Positions 1 to 5,173 of a stretch of DNA of 5,328 nt are shown here, piece after piece (within the stretch, counting starts at the first letter, position 1; each line of letters opens with the position of its first letter). The position numbers were made by a program, and so were the translations under genes. The notes under the pieces were generated by a model. That model was not told the DNA's origin and made no database searches. It worked only from the letters and a program-made list of their open reading frames with translations. This stretch comes from Candidatus Thorarchaeota archaeon (GTDB lineage Archaea; Asgardarchaeota; Thorarchaeia; Thorarchaeales; Thorarchaeaceae), in contig CP070658.1 of the NCBI GenBank assembly GCA_020355105.1, positions 852,068-857,395 of the forward strand, in the 5' to 3' direction.

Positions 1-401
1 CACTGGGTGCTGAAGGAGTGATTATGGGTACTAGGTTGATGGCTACTAAGGAATGTCCCATTCACGACAATCTCAAACAAGCTTTCGTCAATGCAGCAGA
101 AACTGATACAACTCTGGCTTTGCGTTCAGTTGGAAACACTCACAGACTGTGGAACAACAAGGCAGCGCAGAATGTACTAGAACTAGAGGCTGAAGGAGCT
201 CCCCTATTCAAGCTCATTGATGCTGCCTCTGGAGATAAAGCAGAGAAGATGTATAAGGAAGGGGATATCGACCTCGGGGTTGTTGCCTGTGGTCAAGGTG
301 TAGGCTTGGTCAAGGACATTCCAACGGTCAAGGAACTATTGGATAGAACGATGAGTGAGGCTGAAGAGATCATCTCGAGACTCAGTAGAATATCAAAGTA
401 G
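1..401 (+). CDS. Nitronate monooxygenase / 2-nitropropane dioxygenase family protein, C-terminal part (5' end outside window)
   Basis: The reading frame is open from the left edge (in-frame codons start at base 3) to a TAG at 399-401, giving about 133 residues. It begins with LGAEGVIMGTRLMATKE, the strongly conserved segment of the FMN-dependent nitronate monooxygenase / FabK-like TIM-barrel family, where the Gly-rich 'LGAxGVxMGTRF' strand holds the FMN phosphate. The rest matches the helical C-terminal part of that family, including a late 'GDIDLGVVACGQGVGLVKDIPTVKELLD' stretch that here reads as the 'aGqgvGli' region. Family members are about 310-370 residues, so roughly the last 40 % is present. 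They oxidise alkyl nitronates or act as flavin enoyl reductases, and the substrate cannot be chosen from this fragment. GTG at 18 and ATG at 24 are internal codons, not starts, because the conserved motif extends upstream of them. The gene is convergent with the tRNA, with 2 nt between its stop codon and the CCA end. Confidence 0.85.
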   Translation, partial: LGAEGVIMGTRLMATKECPIHDNLKQAFVNAAETDTTLALRSVGNTHRLWNNKAAQNVLELEAEGAPLFKLIDAASGDKAEKMYKEGDIDLGVVACGQGVGLVKDIPTVKELLDRTMSEAEEIISRLSRISK

Positions 402-403
402 GA

Positions 404-509
404 TGGCGGGCCAGGAGGGATTTGAACCCTCGACCAACAAGTTAAGAGCTTCAACACACCAGAGAAGTTCTGAGTGTACTGTCGCTATACCTGGCTTAGC
501 CACTGGCCC
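404..509 (-). tRNA. tRNA-Lys (anticodon CTT) with a 29-nt intron and encoded CCA
   Basis: Read on the minus strand from 509: acceptor GGGCCAG (509-503), TG, D stem GCTA/TAGC (500-497, 487-484) with loop AGCCAGGTA, G26, and the first anticodon-stem bases ACAG (482-479). After an intron come G31, loop CTCTTAA (448-442, anticodon CTT at 446-444), CTTGT (441-437), variable loop TGGTC, T arm GAGGG-TTCAAAT-CCCTC (431-415), CTGGCCC (414-408), discriminator G at 407 and CCA at 406-404. With the intron removed it is 77 nt including CCA. All stems pair, with one G-U in the anticodon stem. The CTCTTAA loop and discriminator G are as usual for archaeal tRNA-Lys. An alternative reading with anticodon TCT from intron sequence was rejected because no stem supports it. 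The archaeal TATA box lies upstream at 536-541. Confidence 0.92.
450..478 (-). other. Bulge-helix-bulge intron of tRNA-Lys, between positions 30 and 31
   Basis: The intron is recognised because the mature anticodon stem only closes when 478-450 is removed. A bulge-helix-bulge can be drawn. The central 4-bp helix is CGAC (484-481) with GTTG (455-452). The 5' bulge is AGT (480-478) and the 3' bulge is AAG (451-449). The inner helix is ACAC (477-474) with GTGT (459-456), capped by CAGA/TCTG. Cleavage after the second base of each bulge, as known for archaeal splicing endonuclease, gives stem ACAGG/CTTGT. A one-base shift (ACA|AG, intron 479-451) would also give a paired stem, so the exact cut is uncertain by one nucleotide. 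The site lies in the anticodon stem, not at the canonical 37/38 position. Confidence 0.8.
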
Positions 510-535
510 ACGCAGCGGGTCTTCTTCTTCTTGGG

Positions 536-541
536 TTTATA
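536..541 (-). promoter_or_regulatory. TATA box of tRNA-Lys
   Basis: The minus strand reads TATAAA here, 26 nt before the first base of the tRNA. This is the usual archaeal spacing for transcription starting at or just before the mature 5' end. The preceding bases CACCACAACGTC are also conserved before the upstream tRNA relic, at identical spacing, which supports function. Confidence 0.7.
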
Positions 542-575
542 GACGTTGTGGTGAGAATTAAGACTGATCAGACGA

Positions 576-1475
576 TTAGAGTTGTTTCCAGCCTTCTTCG
601 TTCCATTCCCATGTATCGTCAAATGCATTATCATCCCGTCGTGGGAACTTCCCTCCAAACAGAACAACGCTCTTGCGACCTGAATCATACTCCAGCCCAT
701 TATCTATGCGAGGTGGTGGACCTTCGGCCGCATCCAAGATCCACTGTTCGTCTTCAAACCTCCAAAGATCACCGTATGGTACCATTTCTGAGTCTTTTCC
801 TCCAAACTGAACCACGACCTTTCTTAAGCTGTCATAGGACATCGAGAAGTGCGTTCTCCCACCTCTCTCAGCGGTTTCACACAGGCTCCAGCTATTTCCA
901 TCCCATTTCCAAGTATCATCGAACACCTTGGTGGTTAAGTCTAACCCTCCAAAAAGAATCGTGTTTCTGTTGTATGTGTCGAATGCCATAGCATGTGCAG
1001 CTCGGGGCAGCGGGCCATCTTCAGCAACAAGATGCCATTTGACTCCATCCCACTCCCAGGTATCTTCTAGTATCTTAGATCCATCATATCCTCCGTGAAC
1101 GATAACTCGCTTCCGGATTAAATCGTATGTTGCTGCGTGATGATCTCGAGAGGGTGGACCTTCTTCAGAAACTAAGTTCCACTCTATCCCGTTCCATTCC
1201 CAAGTATCACCAAGTGAGATTTCATCATCGTTCCGACCGCCAAATAGAATTATGACCTCTCTTGCCGTGTCAGATACCACCGTATGCCAAGCTCGTGGAG
1301 TAGGACCTGACGAGCTGAGTCTTTTCCAGCCATCGCTATCAAACCCCCACGTATCACCGAGTGATCTTTCGAGGGTATTACGGCCCCCAAACATCACTAC
1401 CATCGAATGCACATTATCGTAAGCCATCCGCAGTCCATTTCTCTTGCCTGGATGAGATTGAGTGTCTTCTCTCAC
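576..1475 (-). CDS. Six-repeat kelch beta-propeller protein
   Basis: From the GTG at 1475 the product is 299 residues and consists almost entirely of six kelch repeats of 48-49 residues, starting near residues 12, 61, 110, 158, 207 and 256. Each has the pattern R-x-x-H/G...YD...VVxFGG...DTWEWDG-xW. The double Gly and the paired Trp/Trp of the fourth strand are present in nearly all repeats, as expected for a six-bladed propeller. Such proteins are binding scaffolds, and no catalytic residues or ligand can be named. No signal peptide is visible from this start, so a cytoplasmic location is inferred. The frame stays open to 1652, but the first part would be translated tRNA-relic sequence. ATG at 1574 is a possible start. 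I prefer GTG at 1475 because it has an upstream GGATGTGAT resembling an archaeal Shine-Dalgarno and because residues before it have no kelch similarity. Start uncertain; repeats and stop (TAA 578-576) secure. Confidence 0.85.
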   Translation of the reverse strand: MREDTQSHPGKRNGLRMAYDNVHSMVVMFGGRNTLERSLGDTWGFDSDGWKRLSSSGPTPRAWHTVVSDTAREVIILFGGRNDDEISLGDTWEWNGIEWNLVSEEGPPSRDHHAATYDLIRKRVIVHGGYDGSKILEDTWEWDGVKWHLVAEDGPLPRAAHAMAFDTYNRNTILFGGLDLTTKVFDDTWKWDGNSWSLCETAERGGRTHFSMSYDSLRKVVVQFGGKDSEMVPYGDLWRFEDEQWILDAAEGPPPRIDNGLEYDSGRKSVVLFGGKFPRRDDNAFDDTWEWNEEGWKQL

Positions 1476-1581
1476 AAGAATCACATCCTTGAGTGGATTA
1501 GAGAATGTTATCAAAACGATTGTGTTTCTTGCTGAAATTCGGTGAAGTCTTGATTTGGTTAAGACACAAGTCATATACCAC

Positions 1582-1658
1582 GACCAACAAGCCAGGAGAT
1601 TCACACACCAGAGTGACTCTGAATGTCCTGTTGCTATACTTGGCTTAGCCACTGGCCC
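1582..1658 (-). pseudogene. Truncated tRNA-Lys relic (5' half, intron and anticodon arm; no T arm or 3' end)
   Basis: The minus strand from 1658 aligns with the tRNA-Lys gene through variable-loop base C48, with about 65 of 77 positions identical and one gap by my hand alignment. The acceptor 5' strand GGGCCAG, the D stem GCTA/TAGC, an intron with a CAGAG/CTCTG hairpin and the segment CTTGTTGGTC are all kept. It then stops matching at 1581, and no T arm or acceptor 3' strand follows. Damage also includes G18 to A, a central intron helix with two mismatches, and loop CTCCTGG in place of CTCTTAA (which would read CCT, Arg). It is therefore almost certainly a non-functional duplicate. The kelch ATG candidate at 1574 lies 8 nt past the break, so any transcript from the relic promoter would run into the kelch gene. 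Confidence 0.85.
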
Positions 1659-1684
1659 ACGGGCCGCCTTGTGAAGTTCCTCAG

Positions 1685-1690
1685 TCTATA
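1685..1690 (-). promoter_or_regulatory. Retained TATA box of the tRNA-Lys relic, possible promoter of the kelch gene
   Basis: The minus strand reads TATAGA, 26 nt before the relic's first base. This is the same spacing as TATAAA before the intact tRNA, and it is preceded by the same CACCACAA block. The box is slightly weakened. If active it would give a transcript starting with the relic and continuing into kelch; this is inference. Confidence 0.5.
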
Positions 1691-1741
1691 GATTATTGTG
1701 GTGGAAAAGAGTTGTATTTCCCTAGCAGGTGCCGATTGTCT

Positions 1742-2188
1742 CTAGGCTCTCGTTGGTGGTCTGAGATAGATTAGGGCAGCTCCTAGCAGCAGGAGAACTG
1801 GAATCGGAATGAGAACAGGATACATGACCTCACCCCCCGGAGCGATGGTGGAAGGTAGCCGAAGTAGCACTGGAAGTGATAGTAGAAAGGGGTGAATCTC
1901 TGCATAGAGGCCTACAATGAGAGTCCAGAGTCTGCTTGCCTTGCCTTGATAGTGCCTCACGATTTGAATGACAAAAAAGAAGCCGAACGCATAGTATGGG
2001 AAGAGGTGCACTGCGTTGTCGAGAATGAAGAAACTCGTTATGGGTAGGACGTATCGCCACAGTACGGCTTCGAACGAGTTCCATCCGAATGGGTTAAGAT
2101 CAAGATGATAGGCAAAAGGAACCAGAAGTGCAACTAGAATCATGATTATGCCGATGAATAGGGGCCTTGGTTCTCCAATCCGCTTCAT
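1742..2188 (-). CDS. Small multi-pass membrane protein of unknown function
   Basis: An ATG at 2188 opens a 148-residue frame ending in TAG at 1744-1742. I do not recognise the family. The protein is strongly hydrophobic, with likely membrane segments near residues 10-28, 41-57, 62-78, 87-111 and 122-142, so four or five helices. It has a positively charged start (MKR) and a short basic end (RPPTRA). Helix-breaking prolines occur in several segments and there is no Cys motif, catalytic motif or obvious ligand site. Another frame (1830-2084) overlaps it but lacks any protein-like pattern. The gene is transcribed away from ssb. Its tail is about 85 nt from the relic tRNA, so it is probably a separate unit from kelch. 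An AT-rich stretch (ATAATC with an A run, 2213-2226 on the minus strand) about 30 nt upstream could be its promoter, which would give a short leader. Confidence 0.7.
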   Translation of the reverse strand: MKRIGEPRPLFIGIIMILVALLVPFAYHLDLNPFGWNSFEAVLWRYVLPITSFFILDNAVHLFPYYAFGFFFVIQIVRHYQGKASRLWTLIVGLYAEIHPFLLSLPVLLRLPSTIAPGGEVMYPVLIPIPVLLLLGAALIYLRPPTRA

Positions 2189-2597
2189 AACAACGCGCCG
2201 CAGCTGCTCCGGATTTTTTTGATTATGTGTGTTGCTTTCAACGCTACCATGATTCCCTATTCACTTGGTAGTTACCGTACAAGGGTCTTGAACTGGTCGT
2301 AAGCCATGGAACGAGAGCACATCTACCGCCAGACATAGCCGGGACATAGGAGTGTCTGAGTAGAGCGATCAGCTACTTCTTGAGCTGTCTGATGCCGGCC
2401 TAATGTAGCAGCCAACTAGCCAGAATAGGTCCAATAGATAACATCATAAGCAAAATCCCGCGGCGTAAGAGTGCAGGAGTACCACGAAAAAGCTGCTTTT
2501 CAGAATGGTTTCTTTGAGGATTCAATCCAACATCGCACTCCACGGAAGATCACGCTAGTTTTGTAGGACCTGTTATTCTCAAGAGAGAGTATATACA
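2189..2597. other. Non-coding interval between divergent membrane-protein and ssb genes
   Basis: About 410 bp without a convincing gene on either strand. It holds a possible minus-strand promoter near 2213-2226, the decayed glyA start-region copy (2274-2372), a weak 5-bp hairpin at 2486-2501, and at the right end the ssb 5' region with TATATAC ending 3 nt before the ATG. I see nothing else with recognisable structure. Confidence 0.6.
2274..2372 (+). pseudogene. Decayed duplicate of the glyA promoter and start region
   Basis: The segment 2296-2372 aligns with 3382-3457, the promoter and first codons of glyA, at roughly three-quarters identity with one indel. The shared blocks are GTCGTAAGCCAT, AACGAG, ATCTA, AGGAGTG and GAGCGA. 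Weaker similarity (ACCGTA, TCTTG) reaches back to 2274. The copy is disabled: TATAA became TGGAA, and the codon that reads TTG in glyA reads TAG here, so translation from its GTG (2352) would stop after three codons. Beyond 2372 no glyA coding similarity remains. A shared regulatory element instead of a relic is possible, but the dead start argues against it. Confidence 0.65.
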
Positions 2598-3134
2598 ATG
2601 AGTTACGACGATAGAGAGCCTATTGAGGCTACGGTGGCTGAATTGAAGCCACGAATGAAGAACGTCACCATTTCCTTCAAGGTCATGGAGACTGGTGAAG
2701 AGCGCGAAGTCAGTTCCCGCAATGACGGGGAAAGCCATCGCGTGCTGGACGCTGTAGTTGGAGATTCAACTGCGGTTGTATCAGTACCCCTTTGGGATGC
2801 AAAGATTGACGAAGTGGAGATTGGGAACACCTACACGCTGAAGAACGGCTACACGGGTCTTTTCCGAGGCAACCTACGACTAAACATAGGGAGATATGGT
2901 GAGCTTTCTGAAGCTGATGAGGCGATAGACGAGGTCAACATGGACGTTGACATGTCTGCCGAGGAGCATGAAGACTCGCGACGTGGGAGTTATGGTGGCG
3001 GAGGCGGCTACGGCGGCCGAAGCGGAGGCGGCTACGGCGGCCGAAGCGGTGGTGGCTACGGTGGTCGTGATCGTGGTGGCGGCGGCTACGGCGGCAGAGA
3101 CCGTCGTGGTGGTGGCGGCGGACGCCGGTACTAG
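2598..3134 (+). CDS. ssb: Single-stranded DNA-binding protein, OB fold with Gly/Arg/Tyr-rich tail (Sso SSB-like)
   Basis: 178 residues from the ATG at 2598. Residues about 9-103 form one OB fold very like Sulfolobus SSB: 'LKPRMKNV' near 16-23, 'VVGDSTAVVSVPLWD' at 53-67 and 'NGYTGLFRGNLRLNIG' at 83-98. The aromatic bases-stacking positions of Sso SSB (W56, W75, F79) correspond by hand alignment to W66, Y85 and F89. An acidic linker (about 102-127) leads to a basic low-complexity tail of GGYGGR repeats (129-178) ending in GGRRY. The family binds ssDNA in replication and repair, and some members also bind RNA. Human hSSB1/2 have the same simple plan. The tail ends without the acidic tip of bacterial SSB, so partner contacts would differ. 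Start choice: upstream in-frame sequence is not similar and the OB fold begins at once. No clear Shine-Dalgarno; a TATATAC ends 3 nt before ATG. Confidence 0.9.
   Translation: MSYDDREPIEATVAELKPRMKNVTISFKVMETGEEREVSSRNDGESHRVLDAVVGDSTAVVSVPLWDAKIDEVEIGNTYTLKNGYTGLFRGNLRLNIGRYGELSEADEAIDEVNMDVDMSAEEHEDSRRGSYGGGGGYGGRSGGGYGGRSGGGYGGRDRGGGGYGGRDRRGGGGGRRY
3000..3047 (+). repeat. Two perfect tandem 24-bp units inside ssb
   Basis: The 24-bp unit starting GGAGGCGGCTACGGCGGCCG occurs twice, identically (3000-3023 and 3024-3047). Degenerate versions continue to about 3125. It encodes GGGYGGRS. Identity at third codon positions points to recent unit duplication rather than only protein-level selection. 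Confidence 0.85.
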
Positions 3135-3184
3135 AAGTCACTAACGACACTAGCGATTCTATGCAACTCACAGAAGTTGCGAAA

Positions 3185-3220
3185 ACGGGCAATCAGTTGA
3201 TTGCTCGTCACACTCTTTTT
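3185..3220 (+). terminator. Hairpin plus T-run, likely ssb transcription terminator
   Basis: ACGGGCAATC pairs with GATTGCTCGT (3185-3208) over 10 bp with one G-U and an AGTT loop. CACACTC and a five-T run (3216-3220) follow. It lies 50 bp after the ssb stop. Archaeal termination depends mainly on T-runs, so the hairpin may instead stabilise the mRNA end. Confidence 0.6.
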
Positions 3221-3392
3221 ATCAATCTCTGGCTGAATTTGTAGTGAAAGATAGTATTCCCTGTTCTGGGTGGCGACTATTCCTCGATAGCACGACCTAA
3301 AGCACGAATATCTTTCAGAAGCCGTAATCATTGTCGAGTTTGTTCTGGACTAGATATTCATCAAACCGTAATCTTGTGTATGTCGTAAGCCA

Positions 3393-3397
3393 TATAA
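3393..3397 (+). promoter_or_regulatory. Probable TATA box of glyA
   Basis: CATATAAC lies 39 nt before the GTG at 3437, which predicts a transcription start near 3420 and a short leader. The same block is present but mutated (TGGAA) in the relic at 2296-2372. Confidence 0.55.
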
Positions 3398-3436
3398 CGA
3401 GGGCAAATCTAGCGCACGCATCGTCAAGGCGCAGGA

Positions 3437-4768
3437 GTGCCCGAGTTGAGCGACCACAAGAAGCTATACAATCAAGTCTTCGATCTCATGGAAAAGCATG
3501 ATACATGGATGCAGAACACCTTGAACCTCATTGCCTCGGAGAACGTCAGTTCGCCAGCCGTCAGGTCAGCGATAGTCTGCGACTTTCGAGACCGCTATGC
3601 AGAGGGTTGGCCCGGTGAGAGGGTCTACGCTGGATGCAAGTATATCGATGAGGTTGAGCTGATAACAATCGACCTCGCGGAGAAGCTGTTCAACGCGGAT
3701 TTCGCCGATGTTAGACCTATCTCTGGAGTCGTTGCGAACTTAGCAATGTACACTGCAGTGATGGAACCTGGTGAGAGAATGATGGCCCTTTCAATCGCAC
3801 ACGGAGGGCATATCTCACATGCAAGAAAGAATCTTGGTGGTACGGCAGGTGCCATCAGAGGACACAAAGTGCGCAATTGGGTGTTCGATGATCACGAGTT
3901 CAACATAGACATCGATGCGAGTATGGCCCTAATCAGGAAGCTTCATGACAAGGGTGATGAAATCAAGTTCCTTCTGTTCGGAGGGAGTGTCTTTCCGTTC
4001 CCACATCCGGTCAAGGAGTTCCGTGACATCGCAGACGAGTATGGTATGACAATTGGTTACGACTCTGCACATGTTTCAGGCCTTATTGCAGCGAACCGGT
4101 TTCAGGATCCTTTTGGGGAGGGAGCTGATATTATGACAGCTTCCACTCACAAGACAATGCCAGGGCCTCAACACGGAATAGTCCTGGCAAAAGAGGAGTT
4201 CGCAGAACCCATCAAGAGGGCTTCGTTCCCAGGATTGCTGAGTAACCATCACCTTCACAACGTAGCAGGCCTTGCAGTTGTTCTCGCGGAACTGATGGAG
4301 TTTGGTGTAGAGTATATGGACCAGATTCTGAAGAACGCCAAGGCGTTAGCGCAGTCACTCCACGATCGTGGATGGCACGTCATTGCAGAGCACAAAGGAT
4401 TTACTGAGTCTCATACCATCCTTGTGGACGTGACCGAAACGCCAATGAAAGATGGCAGAGTCGTGGAAGAACAGCTTGAAGATGCGAATATCGTCCTAAA
4501 CAGAAATCTCCTACCGTGGGACAAGAAGAGGGGTCGCGACTACAGGACTCCGGGTGGTATACGTCTAGGGACAAGCGAGTTGACACGTCTGGGCATGAAG
4601 GAGTCTGAGATGGATGCAGTTGCGGAGTTCATGCATCGGGTTGTGATGAGCGGCGAAGATGTCAAGAAGGTAGCTGCAGATGTTTCGGAGTTTCGAAAGG
4701 ACTACCAGAAGGTGCATTATGCATTTGACACTGAAACCGACGCGTATGCACATCTGCGATTCATGTAA
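3437..4768 (+). CDS. glyA: Serine hydroxymethyltransferase, archaeal type
   Basis: 443 residues, close to the usual 415-440. It interconverts serine and glycine, passing the one-carbon unit to a folate-type carrier, with PLP as cofactor, in the cytoplasm. Visible signatures: LIASEN (31-36, catalytic-region Glu35), RVYAGCKYIDEVE (62-74, with Tyr64 at the conserved Tyr), AHGGHISH (121-128), YDSAH (208-212, Asp209 for the PLP ring), STHKT (236-240, PLP Schiff-base Lys239) and GIRLGT (374-379, Arg376 binding substrate carboxylate). 'SGVVANLA', 'FGGSVFPFPHPV', 'FPGLLSNHHLH', 'NRNLLPWD' and the ending 'HLRFM' match the archaeal MJ1597-like subgroup. Tetrahydromethanopterin versus tetrahydrofolate cannot be decided. 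GTG at 3437 is used, but TTG at 3446 has a better-placed GGAGTG Shine-Dalgarno and would remove three residues. The MazG-like gene follows after 36 bp and may be co-transcribed. Confidence 0.95.
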   Translation: MPELSDHKKLYNQVFDLMEKHDTWMQNTLNLIASENVSSPAVRSAIVCDFRDRYAEGWPGERVYAGCKYIDEVELITIDLAEKLFNADFADVRPISGVVANLAMYTAVMEPGERMMALSIAHGGHISHARKNLGGTAGAIRGHKVRNWVFDDHEFNIDIDASMALIRKLHDKGDEIKFLLFGGSVFPFPHPVKEFRDIADEYGMTIGYDSAHVSGLIAANRFQDPFGEGADIMTASTHKTMPGPQHGIVLAKEEFAEPIKRASFPGLLSNHHLHNVAGLAVVLAELMEFGVEYMDQILKNAKALAQSLHDRGWHVIAEHKGFTESHTILVDVTETPMKDGRVVEEQLEDANIVLNRNLLPWDKKRGRDYRTPGGIRLGTSELTRLGMKESEMDAVAEFMHRVVMSGEDVKKVAADVSEFRKDYQKVHYAFDTETDAYAHLRFM

Positions 4769-4793
4769 GAGGCCTACCTAAGGGCCACCTTTT

Positions 4794-4800
4794 GAGGGAT
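4794..4800 (+). promoter_or_regulatory. Ribosome binding site of the MazG-like gene
   Basis: GAGGGAT lies 4 nt before the ATG at 4805. It resembles the archaeal Shine-Dalgarno core and fixes this start. It supports translation from an internal position of a glyA transcript. Confidence 0.6.
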
Positions 4801-4804
4801 AGAC

Positions 4805-5101
4805 ATGGACACGAAAGAAGCACAGAACCTGATGCGCCGCATATACCTGAAGCGTGACAAGGCACGCGGTCTAGAACGTACCCTACTCCGGACATTTCAT
4901 GAACTGGGAGAACTCAGCGATGCAATTCTGAGAGATAAGGGCCAAGCTTCGATTAGTGATGAGATTGCGGATGTCTTCGCCTGGCTGTGCTCTTTGGCCA
5001 ACCTGCTTGAGATTGACCTTTCTCAGGCGCTGCTAAACAAATACAACAATGCTTGTTCTAGATGTGGTAAGGTTCCATGTGAGTGCACAGACTCGCCATG
5101 A
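4805..5101 (+). CDS. MazG-type nucleotide pyrophosphohydrolase with C-terminal Cys motif
   Basis: 98 residues, matching the short all-alpha archaeal MazG-like proteins that end in a Cys-rich tail. The family hydrolyses (d)NTPs to monophosphate and pyrophosphate using Mg2+ bound by an EExxE...ExxD set. Here the first motif reads H32-E33-L-G-E36, so the first Glu is His, and the second is E53-I-A-D56 inside 'DEIADVFAWLCSLANLLEIDLSQAL'. The tail CSRCGKVPCEC (Cys84, 87, 92, 94) is typical of this subgroup and probably binds zinc. The protein would act in cleaning the nucleotide pool; the substrate is unknown. The His substitution may weaken metal binding, or may be normal for the subgroup. It lies 36 bp behind glyA with its own GAGGGAT site, and the gap lacks a clear terminator. 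Confidence 0.85.
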   Translation: MDTKEAQNLMRRIYLKRDKARGLERTLLRTFHELGELSDAILRDKGQASISDEIADVFAWLCSLANLLEIDLSQALLNKYNNACSRCGKVPCECTDSP

Positions 5102-5162
5102 TGCAGTAATCCCTCAGCGAGAAACAGAGGCCTTTAATCCTCGAATGGACAGGTCCGATGCT

Positions 5163-5168
5163 GGTGAT
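5163..5168 (+). promoter_or_regulatory. Ribosome binding site deciding a TTG start
   Basis: GGTGAT, a match to the archaeal Shine-Dalgarno consensus, lies 5 nt before TTG at 5174. The in-frame TAA at 5168-5170 leaves no earlier start. Confidence 0.6.
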
Positions 5169-5173
5169 AACTC

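Larger units (their letters stand above)
3135..3436. other. Non-coding interval between ssb and glyA
   Basis: About 300 bp with no credible gene. It contains the ssb-side hairpin plus T-run (3185-3220) and the glyA promoter region that is duplicated upstream (from about 3365, TATA at 3393-3397). Between them (3221-3364) I see nothing recognisable. Confidence 0.6.

Noticed and set aside
461..470. Possible anticodon TCT (CTTCT) within the tRNA gene
   Set aside because: It sits in the intron hairpin loop; only the CTT loop at 448-442 is flanked by a stem that closes with the rest of the tRNA.
548..991. Open frame of 147 codons on the plus strand
   Set aside because: It lies antisense to the kelch repeats, its composition (Ser, His and Arg rich) follows the kelch codons in reverse, and no domain is visible.
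1417..1427. TCGTAAGCCAT identical to part of the glyA promoter block
   Set aside because: It is the reverse complement of kelch codons for MAYD and has no similarity on either side, so it is probably chance.
1476..1652. Extension of the kelch frame upstream to ATG 1652
   Set aside because: The first ~25 codons are translated tRNA relic and the remainder before 1475 has no kelch-like pattern.
2486..2501. GAAAAAGCTGCTTTTC hairpin
   Set aside because: Only five A-T/G-C pairs, no T-run or neighbouring gene end; too weak to call.
2935..3192. Open frames on both strands over the Gly-rich repeat
   Set aside because: The repeats are GC-rich and free of stops in all frames; His/Arg-rich and Ala/Val-rich translations are artefacts of the ssb tail.
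4769..4793. GGCC...GGCC plus T4 between glyA and the MazG-like gene as a terminator
   Set aside because: The stem is only four pairs and the downstream gene has a good ribosome site close by, so read-through is more likely.
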